A stretch of 64,000 nucleotides of DNA from Echinarachnius parma (taxonomy: Eukaryota > Echinodermata > Echinoidea > Clypeasteroida > Echinarachniidae). The translations under genes and the position numbers were made by a program. Where the stretch lies: positions 20,730-84,729 of the forward strand of contig JBAMJV010000885.1 of assembly GCA_037951105.1 (NCBI GenBank), read 5' to 3'. The notes under the pieces were generated by a model. The model was not told the DNA's origin, did no database searches, and saw only the letters and a list, made by a program, of their open reading frames with translations. This document shows, piece by piece, positions 22,531 through 32,797 of this stretch; positions within the stretch are counted from its first letter, which is position 1, and the number at the start of each line of letters is the position of its first letter.

Positions 22531-23318
22531 AAACGGCTAAGTAAAAAGCCCGTTAGAGCCGTTAAAACTCAAAAGAGTGCTCTCTAAAAGCTCATTAGTT
22601 TCAACCATTTTCATGCAAAATTGTGCATGAAATGTTTTGTTTAATAAACTAATGATTTAATAAAGATATCATCCACAACTATAGGTTTTCCCCGCTCAAT
22701 TTTGCACTTTTTTTCAATCGAATTCATTTAGGGTCATTCGAATTCGCGCGTTGCCGCGTAATCGTTGGTATCGGTCTTCCAAATTCCGAATAAGTGCATG
22801 CGAATTCATGCATACGCACACGCTTTCGTGAATAGACACAGAAGTTCATTTATGGGCATTCGAATTCGCGAATGTGCAGCCAACTGTCAACGACCTTTCG
22901 CGAATTCGAATGACCATTGATGAAAAGGAATGCACTTTGTGCAAATTCACTTGCTCCTACGTGATTTTGAACGACTATTTACGAATTCGAATGCTGCTTT
23001 GGTACGGCGATCGCAAATCGCGCGAATTCGTTTGCTCCTATTATCAATTCGATTGACACAATCGCGAAATTGAGCGGGAAAACCTATATTTAAAAACCTA
23101 TTTTGAATTGTTTTGAATAAGTGTAATCAAATCTGGGAACCAGATTTATTCCGATCGAATATATTTATAGATATTTCAGCCGTTTCTGAACTGATTTTGA
23201 TCAAATAAAGTTTATTCTGCCATTCAAATTGTATGCTATTTCACATCAATTTTTAATTATCTCACAAAAAAATTATTTCGTGCAGCGTCCTCTATACCAG
23301 AACTGAACTACCCCTTTC
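22500..23318. mobile_element. MITE family A copy, split by family B
   Basis: The left part (about 22500-22679) and right part (about 23089-23318) match consecutive parts of family A (CTCGAAAGGTATACAC, then AAAACCTATTTT, then GCAGCGTCCTCTATACC). The break point AACTA / TATTTAAAAA corresponds to AACTATTTAAA in intact copies at 3144 and 36030. Confidence 0.8.
22680..23088. mobile_element. TA-flanked MITE, family B, inserted in family A
   Basis: A 409-bp element with ends TATAGGTTTTCCCCGC and GCGGGAAAACCTATA. Removing it with one TA restores the family A sequence, so the insertion duplicated TA, as Tc1/mariner elements do. The internal phrase ATTCGAATTCGCG recurs in both orientations. The open frame 22874-23056 is chance. 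Confidence 0.9.
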
Positions 23319-24130
23319 ACACTAGTTAGCAATTAAAATATCTTATGTTTAATTCTTAGCCACACCATCCAAAATAGACCTAGCAAGGAACAAGCTTGCA
23401 GGCTTTCATTGATATATGGGCCATGGATCATACAGGATTATAAAATGGGTAGAAGAATCCCTGCATTCTGGTTGGTCAATTAGCATGTAAACTATTTTTA
23501 CTGATGCATGGCTCACTTTAGTTTGATTTTCATGTTTTTTGCGCTCGTTTTATTAAAAAAATGTTGCACAGGCATATGTTGTGGATCGAACAAACAAAAA
23601 GAAATTACAAAATTTATATTATAAAAAAAAAAAAAATTAATTTTAAAATTTATATAAAAATTGTAATATAAAAAAAAAATAATAATGTCATTTAAAAAAA
23701 CAAGTTTTTTTTAAAATTGATAAAACAAAAATGATATCATTTAAAAATAAATAAATAAAAATAAAAAATGTGAAAATCTAAATTTTCCCGAGTCCAATTT
23801 TTTTCCCAGTCATGGGTCGGTACTTTTGCAGCCATGGGTCGTTACTTTTAAAGCCATGGGTCGGTAAATTTAGCCAATTTAGCCATTACTAGGAAAAAGT
23901 CTGATTTTCACATTTTTTCGCGCCCATTTTATAAAACAAATGCTTGCACAGGCATATTTCGTGGATTGGTAAGAATTGGATGCACTCTTTTAACTTTGGA
24001 AATGGTCAAAAACCCACTCGCTGCGCTCGTGGGTTTAAACCATTCCAAAGTTAAACTCGTGCATCCTATTCTTACCGATCCACTCATGCCTGTGCATCAT
24101 TTGTATACTTTATATTACTGGTGACCGGTT
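23319..24130. repeat. phrase repeats and hairpin between GCACAGGCAT repeats
   Basis: Two direct arms (about 23515-23590 and 23903-23975) share TGATTTTCA...TTTTTTGCGC and TTGCACAGGCATAT...GTGGAT. Between them are an A/T-only stretch and three copies of GCCATGGGTCGGTACTTTT (about 23812-23875). From 23976 to 24110 is a hairpin: AAGAATTGGATGCAC / GTGCATCCTATTCTT around CCCACTCGCTGCGCTCGTGGG. Confidence 0.65.
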
Positions 24131-24216
24131 ATATATATGACTGCAATATCAAACGACCTTTTGTATTGATGACTAAGCAGTACTAGATCGATAATTGGAT
24201 AATGCAAATAGATATA

Positions 24217-24660
24217 GGTTTTCTCGGCCAATTTCGTAATCCTTTTATTCGTTTTGATACAAGGATCATTCAAATTCTTGATATTCAGCTGTTCGGGCTT
24301 TAAATCGTCATTGAAGATGGCATTGCGTTCATTTTATTTACTTTTTGGTCAATGTATTTAGCATTTGCATCATTCAATTTAACAAATCGCGTAAAAATGC
24401 GCATTCAAATTCGTCATCAATGGCAAAGCGAATGTTCTCGCTTTATAAACTGAATGACAATCTTACGAAAAACAAACACGTTTTAATTCAAATGCAAAGA
24501 AATATTTTCGAATGACCGTTATGTGAATTCAAATGCTAACAAACGAATTTGAATGACAAAATACAGCTGCGGTGACAGAATCGGCAAATTGAATGCACAC
24601 AAAATGAAATCGTGTAGCCAACTTACGAAATTGACTGAAAAATTCTCTATTAGAATATAT
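24217..24660. mobile_element. old degenerate MITE family B copy
   Basis: Starts TATAGGTTTTCTCGGCCAAT. The internal phrase appears as ATTCAAATTC or GAATTCAAATG, the forms expected after C-to-T decay at the CpG of ATTCGAATTC. The right end is blurred. Confidence 0.6.
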
Positions 24661-25260
24661 CACGTGGCACTTGACAACCATAATTCAAGGACGCATGCGG
24701 TGGGGTGATGATGATGATGATGGTGATGTTGACGGTGATGTTGACTTTTTATACAAATTTTGTTTTAAATGCTTAAAGACTACTTAGAAAAAAATCTGAA
24801 TAGGTTTTTAAAAAGTTGTTGATGATATCTCTATTGAATCGTTATTTTAAAAAAAAATGTAATGCACAATTTTGTATGAAAAATGGCTATAAAATCAATG
24901 AATTTTTTAGAGAACGCCTTGTTGAGTTGCAACGGCTCTTTCTGAATGATAACAGGGGTTTTACGTAGTCGTTTGTAATTCTGTATACTTTTCGAGCATG
25001 GTGAAGTTATAACTATTATTTTGTAACGTAATGTTGCAGGTTTTGGTTACTAACGTTAAGTTTGACCAATACTCAACTATCCATTTAATTTGAAAGATAA
25101 CAAACTAATTTGAATATAAACTGAAGTACAAAATCAGATGCCTACTAACGAATTGAATGCTCTTAAAGTGAAAACGAATATGGCGAACTAAGAAAAAACG
25201 CTTTAATTTGAATAATCGGATCGTCAGTTGAAGAATTTGACCGGAAAAACCTATAATTAT
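24661..25260. mobile_element. partial MITE A (about 24757-25090) and MITE B end (about 25195-25250)
   Basis: 24757-25090 matches the right half of family A and ends CTCAACTATCCATTTAA. 25195-25250 matches the right end of family B (ATCGTCAGTTGAAGAATTTGA, ending AAAAACCTATAATT), as at 5640-5703. A short GATGAT run lies at 24705-24725. Confidence 0.65.
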
Positions 25261-25340
25261 AATTGCAATTGGATGACGACGATACTAATGATAGTGTTTG
25301 TGATGAACGAGGGTGACAATAGTGACGACGAAGAAGAAGA

Positions 25341-25341
25341 C

Positions 25342-25415
<74 letters not shown>
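25341..25415 (+). repeat. (GAT)n microsatellite
   Basis: About 24 units of GAT; its frame reads as poly-aspartate only because of the repeat. The neighbouring sequence (25500-25590) is GATGA-rich too. Confidence 0.95.
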
Positions 25416-25586
25416 CGACTGTATCATTGTTGTGATGTATTGGATACTAATTATAATGATTAAGATAGTAATTGCGATCGGATGACGACGATGTAGACTA
25501 CACGTGTAGTATTAGTGATGAACGGGGGTGACAATAGTGACGAAAAGAAGACGATGATGATTATGGTGAGGATGATGAGGATGGTG

Positions 25587-25616
25587 ATGATGATAGATAG
25601 ATAGATAGATAGATGT

Positions 25617-25699
<83 letters not shown>

Positions 25700-25780
25700 G
25701 ATGCTTTCCCCGTTGTGCCCCATTAGCTGCATTATCCTACCCCCCCCCCCCTTCTCCCCCCCCCCCCCCCCCCCCCCCAC
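25587..25780 (+). repeat. (GATA)n microsatellite and C run
   Basis: About 28 GATA units at 25587-25700 with a few interruptions, then C runs at 25740-25750 and 25757-25778. A shorter GATA array recurs at 25999-26030. Confidence 0.95.
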
Positions 25781-25998
25781 ATCCCCACCTCGGTTACCAT
25801 GGACTCTTTTGTATCTTTCCTTAGGAATACGTCACAATCGATCTGCGTTTTGATATCGCGCGCTTGCGCGCCCACATTCATTTATTTTCAAATTGAGTTG
25901 TGTTTTATTCAGTCAATAAACGTACCCTGACGAAGCCCTATGGGCGAAAATTCGGAGAACTATGTTTTCTTACGGTGTTTTATTTAAATGTTTGTCTC

Positions 25999-26029
<31 letters not shown>

Positions 26030-26093
26030 CTAGATATATATATAGCTAGATATACAGGGTGGCCCAGAAATAACGGAACGGGGTACTTGCGAT
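25781..26093. other. hammerhead-like motif, GATA array, solo transposon end
   Basis: No gene. At 25927-25950 CTGACGAAGCCC followed by TATGGGCGAAA resembles a hammerhead ribozyme core. 25999-26030 is (GATA)n. At 26052-26071 CAGGGTGGCCCAGAAA is a single Tc1/mariner-type end with no partner. Confidence 0.45.
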
Positions 26094-27485
26094 TATAAAG
26101 AAACTTACAGGCAAGGTTCACTGGATAGATAATCTTTGCAAACATCTTAACTTCAAGTCCACAAGGAAATATATCAAGAACAGTGCAAGATATATAACAA
26201 ACTCCTGTCAAGCTCCAAGACGAACTTCCATCGGGACCAGATACAGACCAGCAACCAACAAAGCTTATACGGTTTGGTGAATAAGCTGTCATCGCCGTCA
26301 GGGGGTTCAGTCCTTCCACGTTCCGACTCGCCCGTTAATCTCGCAAATAGATTCGCCGAATTCTTCAAACAAAAAATAACCACGATAATGGACAACCTGA
26401 CAGGTGCGAAACGTCAGGAGATGTCCGTTGACTTGCAAGACAATTGTCCATTTACTCTCCACGACTTTGGTGAGGTTAGTGAGAAGAATGTTAGCACCAT
26501 AGTCAAATCACTTTCTTCGGCATCAGGTGAACTTGATCCCCTGCCAACTACCCTCACAAAGAAATGCATCGACATCCTGCTACCCAGCTTAACGACATTG
26601 GTTAATACAAGTCTCAGCTCTGGTTTGATGCCATGTCTTTTTAAGAAAGCCATTGTGTCCCCTCTTCTGAAGAAGGCTGGTACATCGCAAGAAGAACTGG
26701 CAAATTACCGCCCTATCTCACATCTCAACTTTTTCGGCAAGGTGATAGAGAAAGCAGCCATGGTACAAATAACAGAGTATCTAACAGAACACAGCTTGAA
26801 CACTCCCACTCAGTCGGCATACAGGAGACACCACAGTGTGGAGACTGCACTCGCTCGCGTTCATAACGACATCCTTCTCTCCCTGGACAACCGACAGGAA
26901 GCCCTCTTGGTGTTGCTGGACTACAGTTCAGCTTTCGACACCATAGACCATACCATCCTACTTGATAGACTTGCAAAGCGGTATGGATTTGGAGGTTCTG
27001 TTCTGAAGTGGGTGTCATCATATATTTCATCCCGATCGCATGTAGTAAATATAAACAATCACGTTTCTCAAGCTGTGTATGATGACTGTGGGGTGCCGCA
27101 GGGCTCAGTTATTGGGCCCCTCCTTTTCACACTTTACAGCGCACCTCTGTATGACATAATCACAGCTCATGGTCTTAGTTCCATGATATATGCGGACGAT
27201 ACACAGGTATATTTGACATTTCCGGCAACTGACAGAGGGATCGCTATCAGTCGCATCAATAACTGTTTGCAAGACATCACTTCTTGGTCAATCAAGAACA
27301 AACTTCTTGTGAACGCTGCCAAGACTGAGCTTATACATTTTACCTCAAGATACGCTCCTTCTCCTCCTGCACCTCTGGCTGTCACAGTCGATGGAGTGAA
27401 CATCGCTGCTGTCAACAAAGTACGCAACCTGGGGGTCATCATGGACAAGCATCTATCAATGTCTGATCACATTACGAAAACCTGC
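26094..27485 (+). mobile_element. LINE reverse transcriptase (CR1/Jockey-like), truncated at both ends
   Basis: The plus-strand frame is open from about 26150 to 27485; the listed ATG at 26274 is internal to the domain. It lacks ORF1 and the endonuclease. The first 100 codons are the linker before RT. From about 26680 come the RT blocks: NYRPISHLNFFGKVIEK, then SAYRRHHSVETAL, then the A motif LLDYSSAFDTIDH, then GVPQGSVIGPLLFTLY, then the catalytic YADDTQVY, then the thumb with NKLLVNAAKTE and RNLGVIMDKHLSM. The frame stops at HITKTCC, where the LTR of the neighbouring retrotransposon begins; the remaining thumb and C-terminal residues do not appear on the far side of that element. No internal stop, so the fragment is fairly young. 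Confidence 0.9.
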
Positions 27486-27730
27486 TGTAATGAGTTGACT
27501 CGTACTCATCAATAAACAGTCAGTTCAGGCATATCAAGTTAGTTTCCAAGTTATCTTTATTAGAGTACTGCTGTATTCAGTTTACTGTACTGGTGTGTAT
27601 TCTGTGTGTGTCTATATAGTTGTATACATGCAGTGTGTAGTATGAGTGTGTATCCATACATACATTGTGTAGTGTAATGCTGGCAACATGCAATGCCTCA
27701 CAAGTAGGGTGTAAGATGCAATACATCACA
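27486..27730 (-). repeat. 3' LTR of the Mag-like element
   Basis: 245 bp, left copy. It directly abuts the reverse transcriptase frame of the LINE at 26.1-27.49 kb, so the last seven or so codons of that frame are LTR sequence. Confidence 0.95.
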
Positions 27731-27877
27731 TCCCCCTTTTCATCATAAAGAAATAATGTCCCAAAATATTTAAAGTCCAAAAATATCAAAATGTCTTAAA
27801 TCCAAAAGTTCTCGAAATGTTTAAGTCCAAAAGTTCTCGCCGCTATTCTTAATTGTTTTTCTGTTCTGAAAACTTTA
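27731..27877 (-). other. 3' untranslated region and polypurine tract of the LTR element
   Basis: In element sense, between the gag-pol stop and the 3' LTR. The last ten bases before the LTR are AAAAGGGGGA, the plus-strand primer site. Short repeats of AAGTCCAAAA occur. Confidence 0.85.
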
Positions 27878-30800
27878 TCAATAAGAAAGCTTATCTGGCT
27901 TCCTAACGTGGCGCCCACTGCGAGTAGTATGTGGACTCTTCACCACCGGAGGGGTACTTGGACTCGGTGATGGGTGATGGAATTTGACATCACAGGATGG
28001 ATTCGGCACATCCACAGACGGACCGGGTGTGTCCTTGGATCGTGGTTCGTTGTCAAAGTGGATTCGCCTAGGTTCGACATCGTCGAGGTGACGTCGATTT
28101 CTGCGCAAGACACCTCCATTTGGCGTCTCAACGAGGTAAGACCGTGGTTCCCGACACTGCTCACGAACGGTAGCTGGGAACCAGTGTCCTGTCTTGTGGT
28201 CCTGGACTCTGACGAGTTGACCTGGTGTGAGAGGTTGCAGATCATGAGCAGTCTTGTCATGATGGAACTTCTGTGTCTCTTGTCTCCGCTGCATACGATG
28301 GTAGACTTCATCGCGAGCCGGAGCACGGTTGCGGATCCTTGTTGGAAGGTTGTCTTTCATCTTCCTGCCGTATAGAAGCTCTGCTGGGCTAGGAATCTCG
28401 CTGTCAATGGGGGTGGCACGTATGCAAAGAAGTGCCATGTTGGGATCAATGTTACTCGCTTTGGCTTTCTTGAGCACGTTCTTCACCGTCTGGATGCTAC
28501 GCTCGATGAAGCCATTGGACTGCGGGTAGTGCGGTGAAGATGTGACATGGCAGAATCCCCACTGTGTACTGAAGTCCTTGTACACTGCTGAGTCGTACTG
28601 TCTGCCATTGTCACTGATGACGCGATCTGGGACTCCCTGCTCTGCGAATATCTGCTTAGTCGCGTTGACTACAGCTGCGCTCGTGCATTCTCTCGGCAAC
28701 TTACGAATGAAGGGGAATTTGGAGTAGTAGTCGCAGATGATCAGGAAGTTGTCTCCTTCAAAATAGAAGAGATCGGTACCAACCACTTGCCAAGGTCGAC
28801 TGGGAACCTCGTGTTGCAATAGGCTCTCAGAGGGATTGGAGGGCCTGTAAGTCCTGCAAATTGAACAGTTCGCTGCCGTCGCCTCGATGTCTTGGTTGAT
28901 GGAAGGCCAGTAGACTGCGCCTTTGGCCCGTAGTCGCATCTTCTCTGTGCCCTGGTGCCCTTCATGTAATTTGGACATGATGTAGGATCGCATACGTCCG
29001 GGAATAACGATGCGTTCTCCCTTCAAGATCAGGCCATCCTCTACTGACAACTCATCTCTAAATGGCCAGAACGACTGCAACAGTTTTGGAACTTCACGTC
29101 TCTGTTCCGGCCAGCCATGGACGATCACGTCGCGCAGGGCAGCAAGATCCGGATCATTCGAAGTCTCCTGTCGCAGCTGGCTGAGACGATCAGGGGAGAA
29201 TTGGACGAAGTGTATCATGAGATCGAGTTCAATGTGGTCATTGTCCTTGACCGGCGAGCGTGACAGGCAGTCTGCCACTTGGACATCTTTTCCTGGGCAG
29301 TACTTGATTCTCATGTCGTATGGCTGCAAACGCATTATCATCCTTTGGAGGCGAGGGGGTGCAGCTGTGAGAGACTTGCGGAGAATCATTTCCAAAGGCT
29401 TGTGGTCTGAGTGGACCGTGAACTGCCTGCCGTATACGTACGTGCGGAATCTTTCACATCCGAAGACCACCGCGAGAAGCTCCCGTTCGATATTTGCATA
29501 CCGCTTCTCTGTATCACTGAGCGATTTTGATGCGTATGCGATTGGCTTGTTGTCTTGCATCAGGGTGGCACCTAACCCATGCATCGATGAATCAACTTGG
29601 ATCAATGTGTTTTTCGTGCTGTCGAAGTATGCGAGTGTTGCGTCCTTGCAAATTCGGTCGCGTAGATCGTCAAAAGCACGCTGATGTGACTGTGTCCACA
29701 CGAAGACTACCTCTTCTTTAAGTAGCTCTCTGAGGCTGGCAGTCTGGGATGACAAGTTGGGGATGAAGGAGCTGAGAAAAGTCACCATCCCCATGAACTC
29801 CCGAAGCTGAGTCTTGTTCTCTGGTGGTGCCATTGACTTGATTGAGTCCAACTTCTTGGGATCTGGGTGGACCCCTTGTGCGTCATACACTTGACCAAAG
29901 AATTCAATCCTTGGAGCCTTGATCAAGCATTTCTGGCTGTTGAACTGCAGACCACGCTCACTTGCGACGCGCATCAGGCCATGGAGGTTCCTGGCATGTT
30001 CCGCTTCAGTTGCTCCAAAGACAATGATGTCATCCGCGATTCCTATGACGCCACTGCAGCCTTCCAGAATCTGGTCCATTCTCTGCTGGAAGAAGTCCTG
30101 TGACACAGATAACCCAAAAGGCATCCGGGTGTACCTGTATCGGCCAAACGGGCTGTTAAAGGTCGTCAAGAATGAGCTCTCCTGGTCCAACTTGATAGAC
30201 CAATATCCGCTCTTGGCGTCGAGCTTGCTGAAGTACCGAGATCCTGCTAGCTTGTGAGTGATCTCTTCTGTCGTGATCGTGCGATAGTGACAACGCTGTA
30301 TAGCTTGATTCAGTTCTTTTGGGTCCAGGCAGACTCTCAGGCTTCCGTTTCCTTTGCGAGCAATAACCATACTGTTGACCCACTGTGTCGGTTCCGTAAC
30401 CTTTGCGATCACTCCTTGTGCTTCCATACTGTCCAGTTCCTGCTTGAGTTCATCACGGATGTGGATTGGACAGCGGCGTGGAGCATGAATCACAGGCTGA
30501 ATGTCTGACTTGAGAGTGATGTGGCATTCACCTTCAAACTCTCCGATATGATCAAACTGCCTGGGGTATTGTCGGATCAGTTCCTCCGTTGAATTCAGAT
30601 CTGTCGAAGTAGTGCGCTTGATGTTGCTGATGTTCGTGTGCATTGTTACCAGCTTCAGTTGCACTGATGTTTTCAGTCCTATGATAGCAGGTCCCTCGGA
30701 TTCAACTACGTAGAACGCATCTGTGGACCATGGAGAATTGTTGTACCTGCAGGGGAGCACTATCGACCCATAATGCTTGATCTGCGTTCCGTTGTATGCC

Positions 30801-31909
30801 GTCAGCTTGGCATTAGTGTTGCGTACAAAACTAGGCTCAGGAAACCCATCGGCTGTGAGATGATTTGGATACATCCCGCGAAACATGCGTACGGGCAAAG
30901 TGTTCCCTTCGGCACCTGTATCAACCTTTGACCGGATTCGGGCTGTCCTCGGGCCTTCAAACTTGATTTCAACATACGTCATTGCAGAATCAGATCTGTC
31001 ATCTTTGTCCACGGCACTTATGTTTGAAACAACAATCTCTTCAAAACTCAGAGCATCAAATACCTCCTCGAGTTGGGCAGTATGCGTGGTGTCGTCAATG
31101 GTATCCACTCTCTGGTGCTGCTGATTTCTATATGAGTTTTGTCGCTGACGTGGAGGGTCACGACGGGTAGGACGATTGGCTGGTTGCTTTGAAACAGACC
31201 GCGACCGACAGAACTTCTGCCAATGATTTTGCTTGCCACATTTCTTGCACGCTGTACCAAACGCTGGACAAATGTGACGTGGCTGTCGAGGATGATGGCG
31301 TCCACAGCTCTGACATGCACTTTGCTGAGGACGGGCTGCTATTGCATCAACCGCTTTGTTGTCTGGTTGCATGCGGGCTAGCTGTGCCATATGAGTTTGT
31401 GATGCTTCGTAAGTTCTCGCAATTTCCAGTGCGTTTTCCAGTGTCAGGGATTTGTCTTTCCCCAACAAGTCCTTCTGTATGTCAGTGTACCTTGTACCAG
31501 CGATGAACTGCTCAATAACACGCTCTTGGAACTCCATGTCATCACGGAAATCACAGGTGTATGCGTGCAGCTTCAGGCGCGACATGAAATCATTCGCAGT
31601 TTCTCTCTCCTGCTGAACAAATTTCTGTAGATACAGTCTGGCCACTCGGAAGTTGGTTTTTGGCTGAAGTCGGCTCTCAAACTTGCTCCATACCACTGCA
31701 GGATCCTTCTTGTTTTCTTCAGAAAGGCCCCATGAGTTGTAGAGCTTGAGTCCAGTTGCCCCAGCAAACAACAAAACGTGGTCAACTTGCTTGGTTTCGG
31801 TAACATTCTTCACAGAGAAATAAAGTTCACATTGTTGGTGAAAAATCTTGATAGCACTTGACCTATCTGGGTCATTCCAGTCCATACGAGGTGTAATTGA
31901 CTCAGTCAT
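27878..31909 (-). CDS. gag-pol: gag-pol polyprotein of Mag-like LTR retrotransposon (1343 aa)
   Basis: One uninterrupted frame encodes structural and enzymatic parts. Gag occupies about 1-240, with an atypical cysteine pair at 199/202 and a canonical CX2CX4HX4C knuckle at 221-234. The aspartic protease has DTGA at 330-333. Reverse transcriptase spans about 475-680, with the catalytic ADD at 625-627 (GIADDIIVFG). RNase H follows at about 768-885, with Asp 772 and Asp 835 (HSDHKPLE). Integrase has an HHCC zinc motif (His 982/985, Cys 1015/1018) and the D-D-35-E triad Asp 1046, Asp 1100, Glu 1136. A basic C-terminal tail has no chromodomain. Gag and pol are fused in a single frame with no shift site, as in several Mag-clade elements. 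The GC content is well above the surroundings. All listed catalytic residues are present, so the frame looks functional. Confidence 0.95.
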   Translation of the reverse strand: MTESITPRMDWNDPDRSSAIKIFHQQCELYFSVKNVTETKQVDHVLLFAGATGLKLYNSWGLSEENKKDPAVVWSKFESRLQPKTNFRVARLYLQKFVQQERETANDFMSRLKLHAYTCDFRDDMEFQERVIEQFIAGTRYTDIQKDLLGKDKSLTLENALEIARTYEASQTHMAQLARMQPDNKAVDAIAARPQQSACQSCGRHHPRQPRHICPAFGTACKKCGKQNHWQKFCRSRSVSKQPANRPTRRDPPRQRQNSYRNQQHQRVDTIDDTTHTAQLEEVFDALSFEEIVVSNISAVDKDDRSDSAMTYVEIKFEGPRTARIRSKVDTGAEGNTLPVRMFRGMYPNHLTADGFPEPSFVRNTNAKLTAYNGTQIKHYGSIVLPCRYNNSPWSTDAFYVVESEGPAIIGLKTSVQLKLVTMHTNISNIKRTTSTDLNSTEELIRQYPRQFDHIGEFEGECHITLKSDIQPVIHAPRRCPIHIRDELKQELDSMEAQGVIAKVTEPTQWVNSMVIARKGNGSLRVCLDPKELNQAIQRCHYRTITTEEITHKLAGSRYFSKLDAKSGYWSIKLDQESSFLTTFNSPFGRYRYTRMPFGLSVSQDFFQQRMDQILEGCSGVIGIADDIIVFGATEAEHARNLHGLMRVASERGLQFNSQKCLIKAPRIEFFGQVYDAQGVHPDPKKLDSIKSMAPPENKTQLREFMGMVTFLSSFIPNLSSQTASLRELLKEEVVFVWTQSHQRAFDDLRDRICKDATLAYFDSTKNTLIQVDSSMHGLGATLMQDNKPIAYASKSLSDTEKRYANIERELLAVVFGCERFRTYVYGRQFTVHSDHKPLEMILRKSLTAAPPRLQRMIMRLQPYDMRIKYCPGKDVQVADCLSRSPVKDNDHIELDLMIHFVQFSPDRLSQLRQETSNDPDLAALRDVIVHGWPEQRREVPKLLQSFWPFRDELSVEDGLILKGERIVIPGRMRSYIMSKLHEGHQGTEKMRLRAKGAVYWPSINQDIEATAANCSICRTYRPSNPSESLLQHEVPSRPWQVVGTDLFYFEGDNFLIICDYYSKFPFIRKLPRECTSAAVVNATKQIFAEQGVPDRVISDNGRQYDSAVYKDFSTQWGFCHVTSSPHYPQSNGFIERSIQTVKNVLKKAKASNIDPNMALLCIRATPIDSEIPSPAELLYGRKMKDNLPTRIRNRAPARDEVYHRMQRRQETQKFHHDKTAHDLQPLTPGQLVRVQDHKTGHWFPATVREQCREPRSYLVETPNGGVLRRNRRHLDDVEPRRIHFDNEPRSKDTPGPSVDVPNPSCDVKFHHPSPSPSTPPVVKSPHTTRSGRHVRKPDKLSY

Positions 31910-32089
31910 TGTTCACTCTCAAGGCAAAACGATTGTAGCATATAGTAATGTGTACTTACACAAAAATGCACACATGGGACTGTATGATGCACTGCAGAAG
32001 AATCCTATGAACTGGCACAGGTGCAAAGCAATAAAAGTCCTCAAATTTTACAATGCCTTGGGTGTGGCTAGGTCCATAAGCTGCCACCA
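31910..32089 (-). other. 5' leader and primer-binding site of the LTR element
   Basis: Between the 5' LTR and the gag start. The first bases after the LTR read TGGTGGCAGCTTATGG; TGGTGGCAGC would pair with a tRNA ending GCTGCCACCA. Which tRNA that is needs a tRNA search. Confidence 0.8.
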
Positions 32090-32334
32090 TGTAATGAGTT
32101 GACTCGTACTCATCAATAAACAGTCAGTTCAGGCATATCAAGTTAGTTTCCAAGTTATCTTTATTAGAGTACTGCTGTATTCAGTTTACTGTACTGGTGT
32201 GTATTCTGTGTGTGTCTATATAGTTGTATACATGCAGTGTGTAGTATGAGTGTGTATCCATACATACATTGTGTAGTGTAATGCTGGCAACATGCAATGC
32301 CTCACAAGTAGGGTGTAAGATGCAATACATCACA
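32090..32334 (-). repeat. 5' LTR of the Mag-like element
   Basis: 245 bp, right copy; I see no difference from the left LTR. The AATAAA at about 32114-32119 is on the strand opposite to the element and is probably coincidental. Confidence 0.95.
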
Positions 32335-32478
32335 TTCGGTTTTCTCAAAATTTATGTTTACACTGTTTGAGTTCAACATACATGTATGTTTTGTGGAATG
32401 CTTTTATACATAACATATGAGTTAGGGGAATGGAAAATGTGACTATGAAGAAATCTGTAAGTAAAAATCATACATGGG

Positions 32479-32789
32479 CAGCGAAAAAATTAATATTTTT
32501 ATTTCGGGGGCTCCATTTTCGGGGGCTACTTTTCCAACTTTCGGGGGCTACAAATTTCCGGGCTCTTTTTCGAATTTCAGGGGCTACTAATAAGCTATAA
32601 TGCTGTAAGTGATCATTTTATAACCATTTGATCACAATCCAGACAGAAAAATCCCGAAAATAACAAAACAAAAAAAAAAAATTTAAAAAAACTTTTTTTT
32701 TTTTTCGGGGGCGAATTTTTTTTTTCGGGGGCGAATTTGGGCATTTCGGGGGCGAATTCGCCCGCCGCCCCCGTGTATTTTTTTCGCTG
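32479..32789. mobile_element. hAT-type MITE with GGGGGC phrase repeats
   Basis: A 311-bp element flanked by an exact 8-bp duplication, TACATGGG (32471-32478 and 32790-32797). Inverted ends are CAGCGAAAAAAT and ATTTTTTTCGCTG. Inside are about four TTTCGGGGGCTAC phrases on the left and three TTTCGGGGGCGAATT on the right. An 8-bp duplication with CAG-type ends is the hAT signature. No transposase frame. Confidence 0.9.
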
Positions 32790-32797
32790 TACATGGG

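Larger units (their letters stand above)
27486..32334 (-). mobile_element. complete Ty3-type (Mag-like) LTR retrotransposon
   Basis: A 4849-bp element on the minus strand with two 245-bp LTRs (27486-27730 and 32090-32334) that I read as identical. In element sense the LTR runs TGTGATG...CATTACA, with the usual TG/CA ends. A primer-binding site TGGTGGCAGC directly follows the 5' LTR. A polypurine tract AAAAGGGGGA directly precedes the 3' LTR. One gag-pol frame fills the inside and no envelope-like frame is present. The flanks do not show a target duplication (CCTGC at left, TTCGG at right). Identical LTRs and an open frame indicate a recent insertion or gene conversion. Confidence 0.95.

Noticed and set aside
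25228..25485. Poly-aspartate protein
   Set aside because: Frame created by the (GAT)n microsatellite.
28329..31506. Several plus-strand frames of 60-220 codons
   Set aside because: All are antisense shadows of the retrotransposon gag-pol frame.
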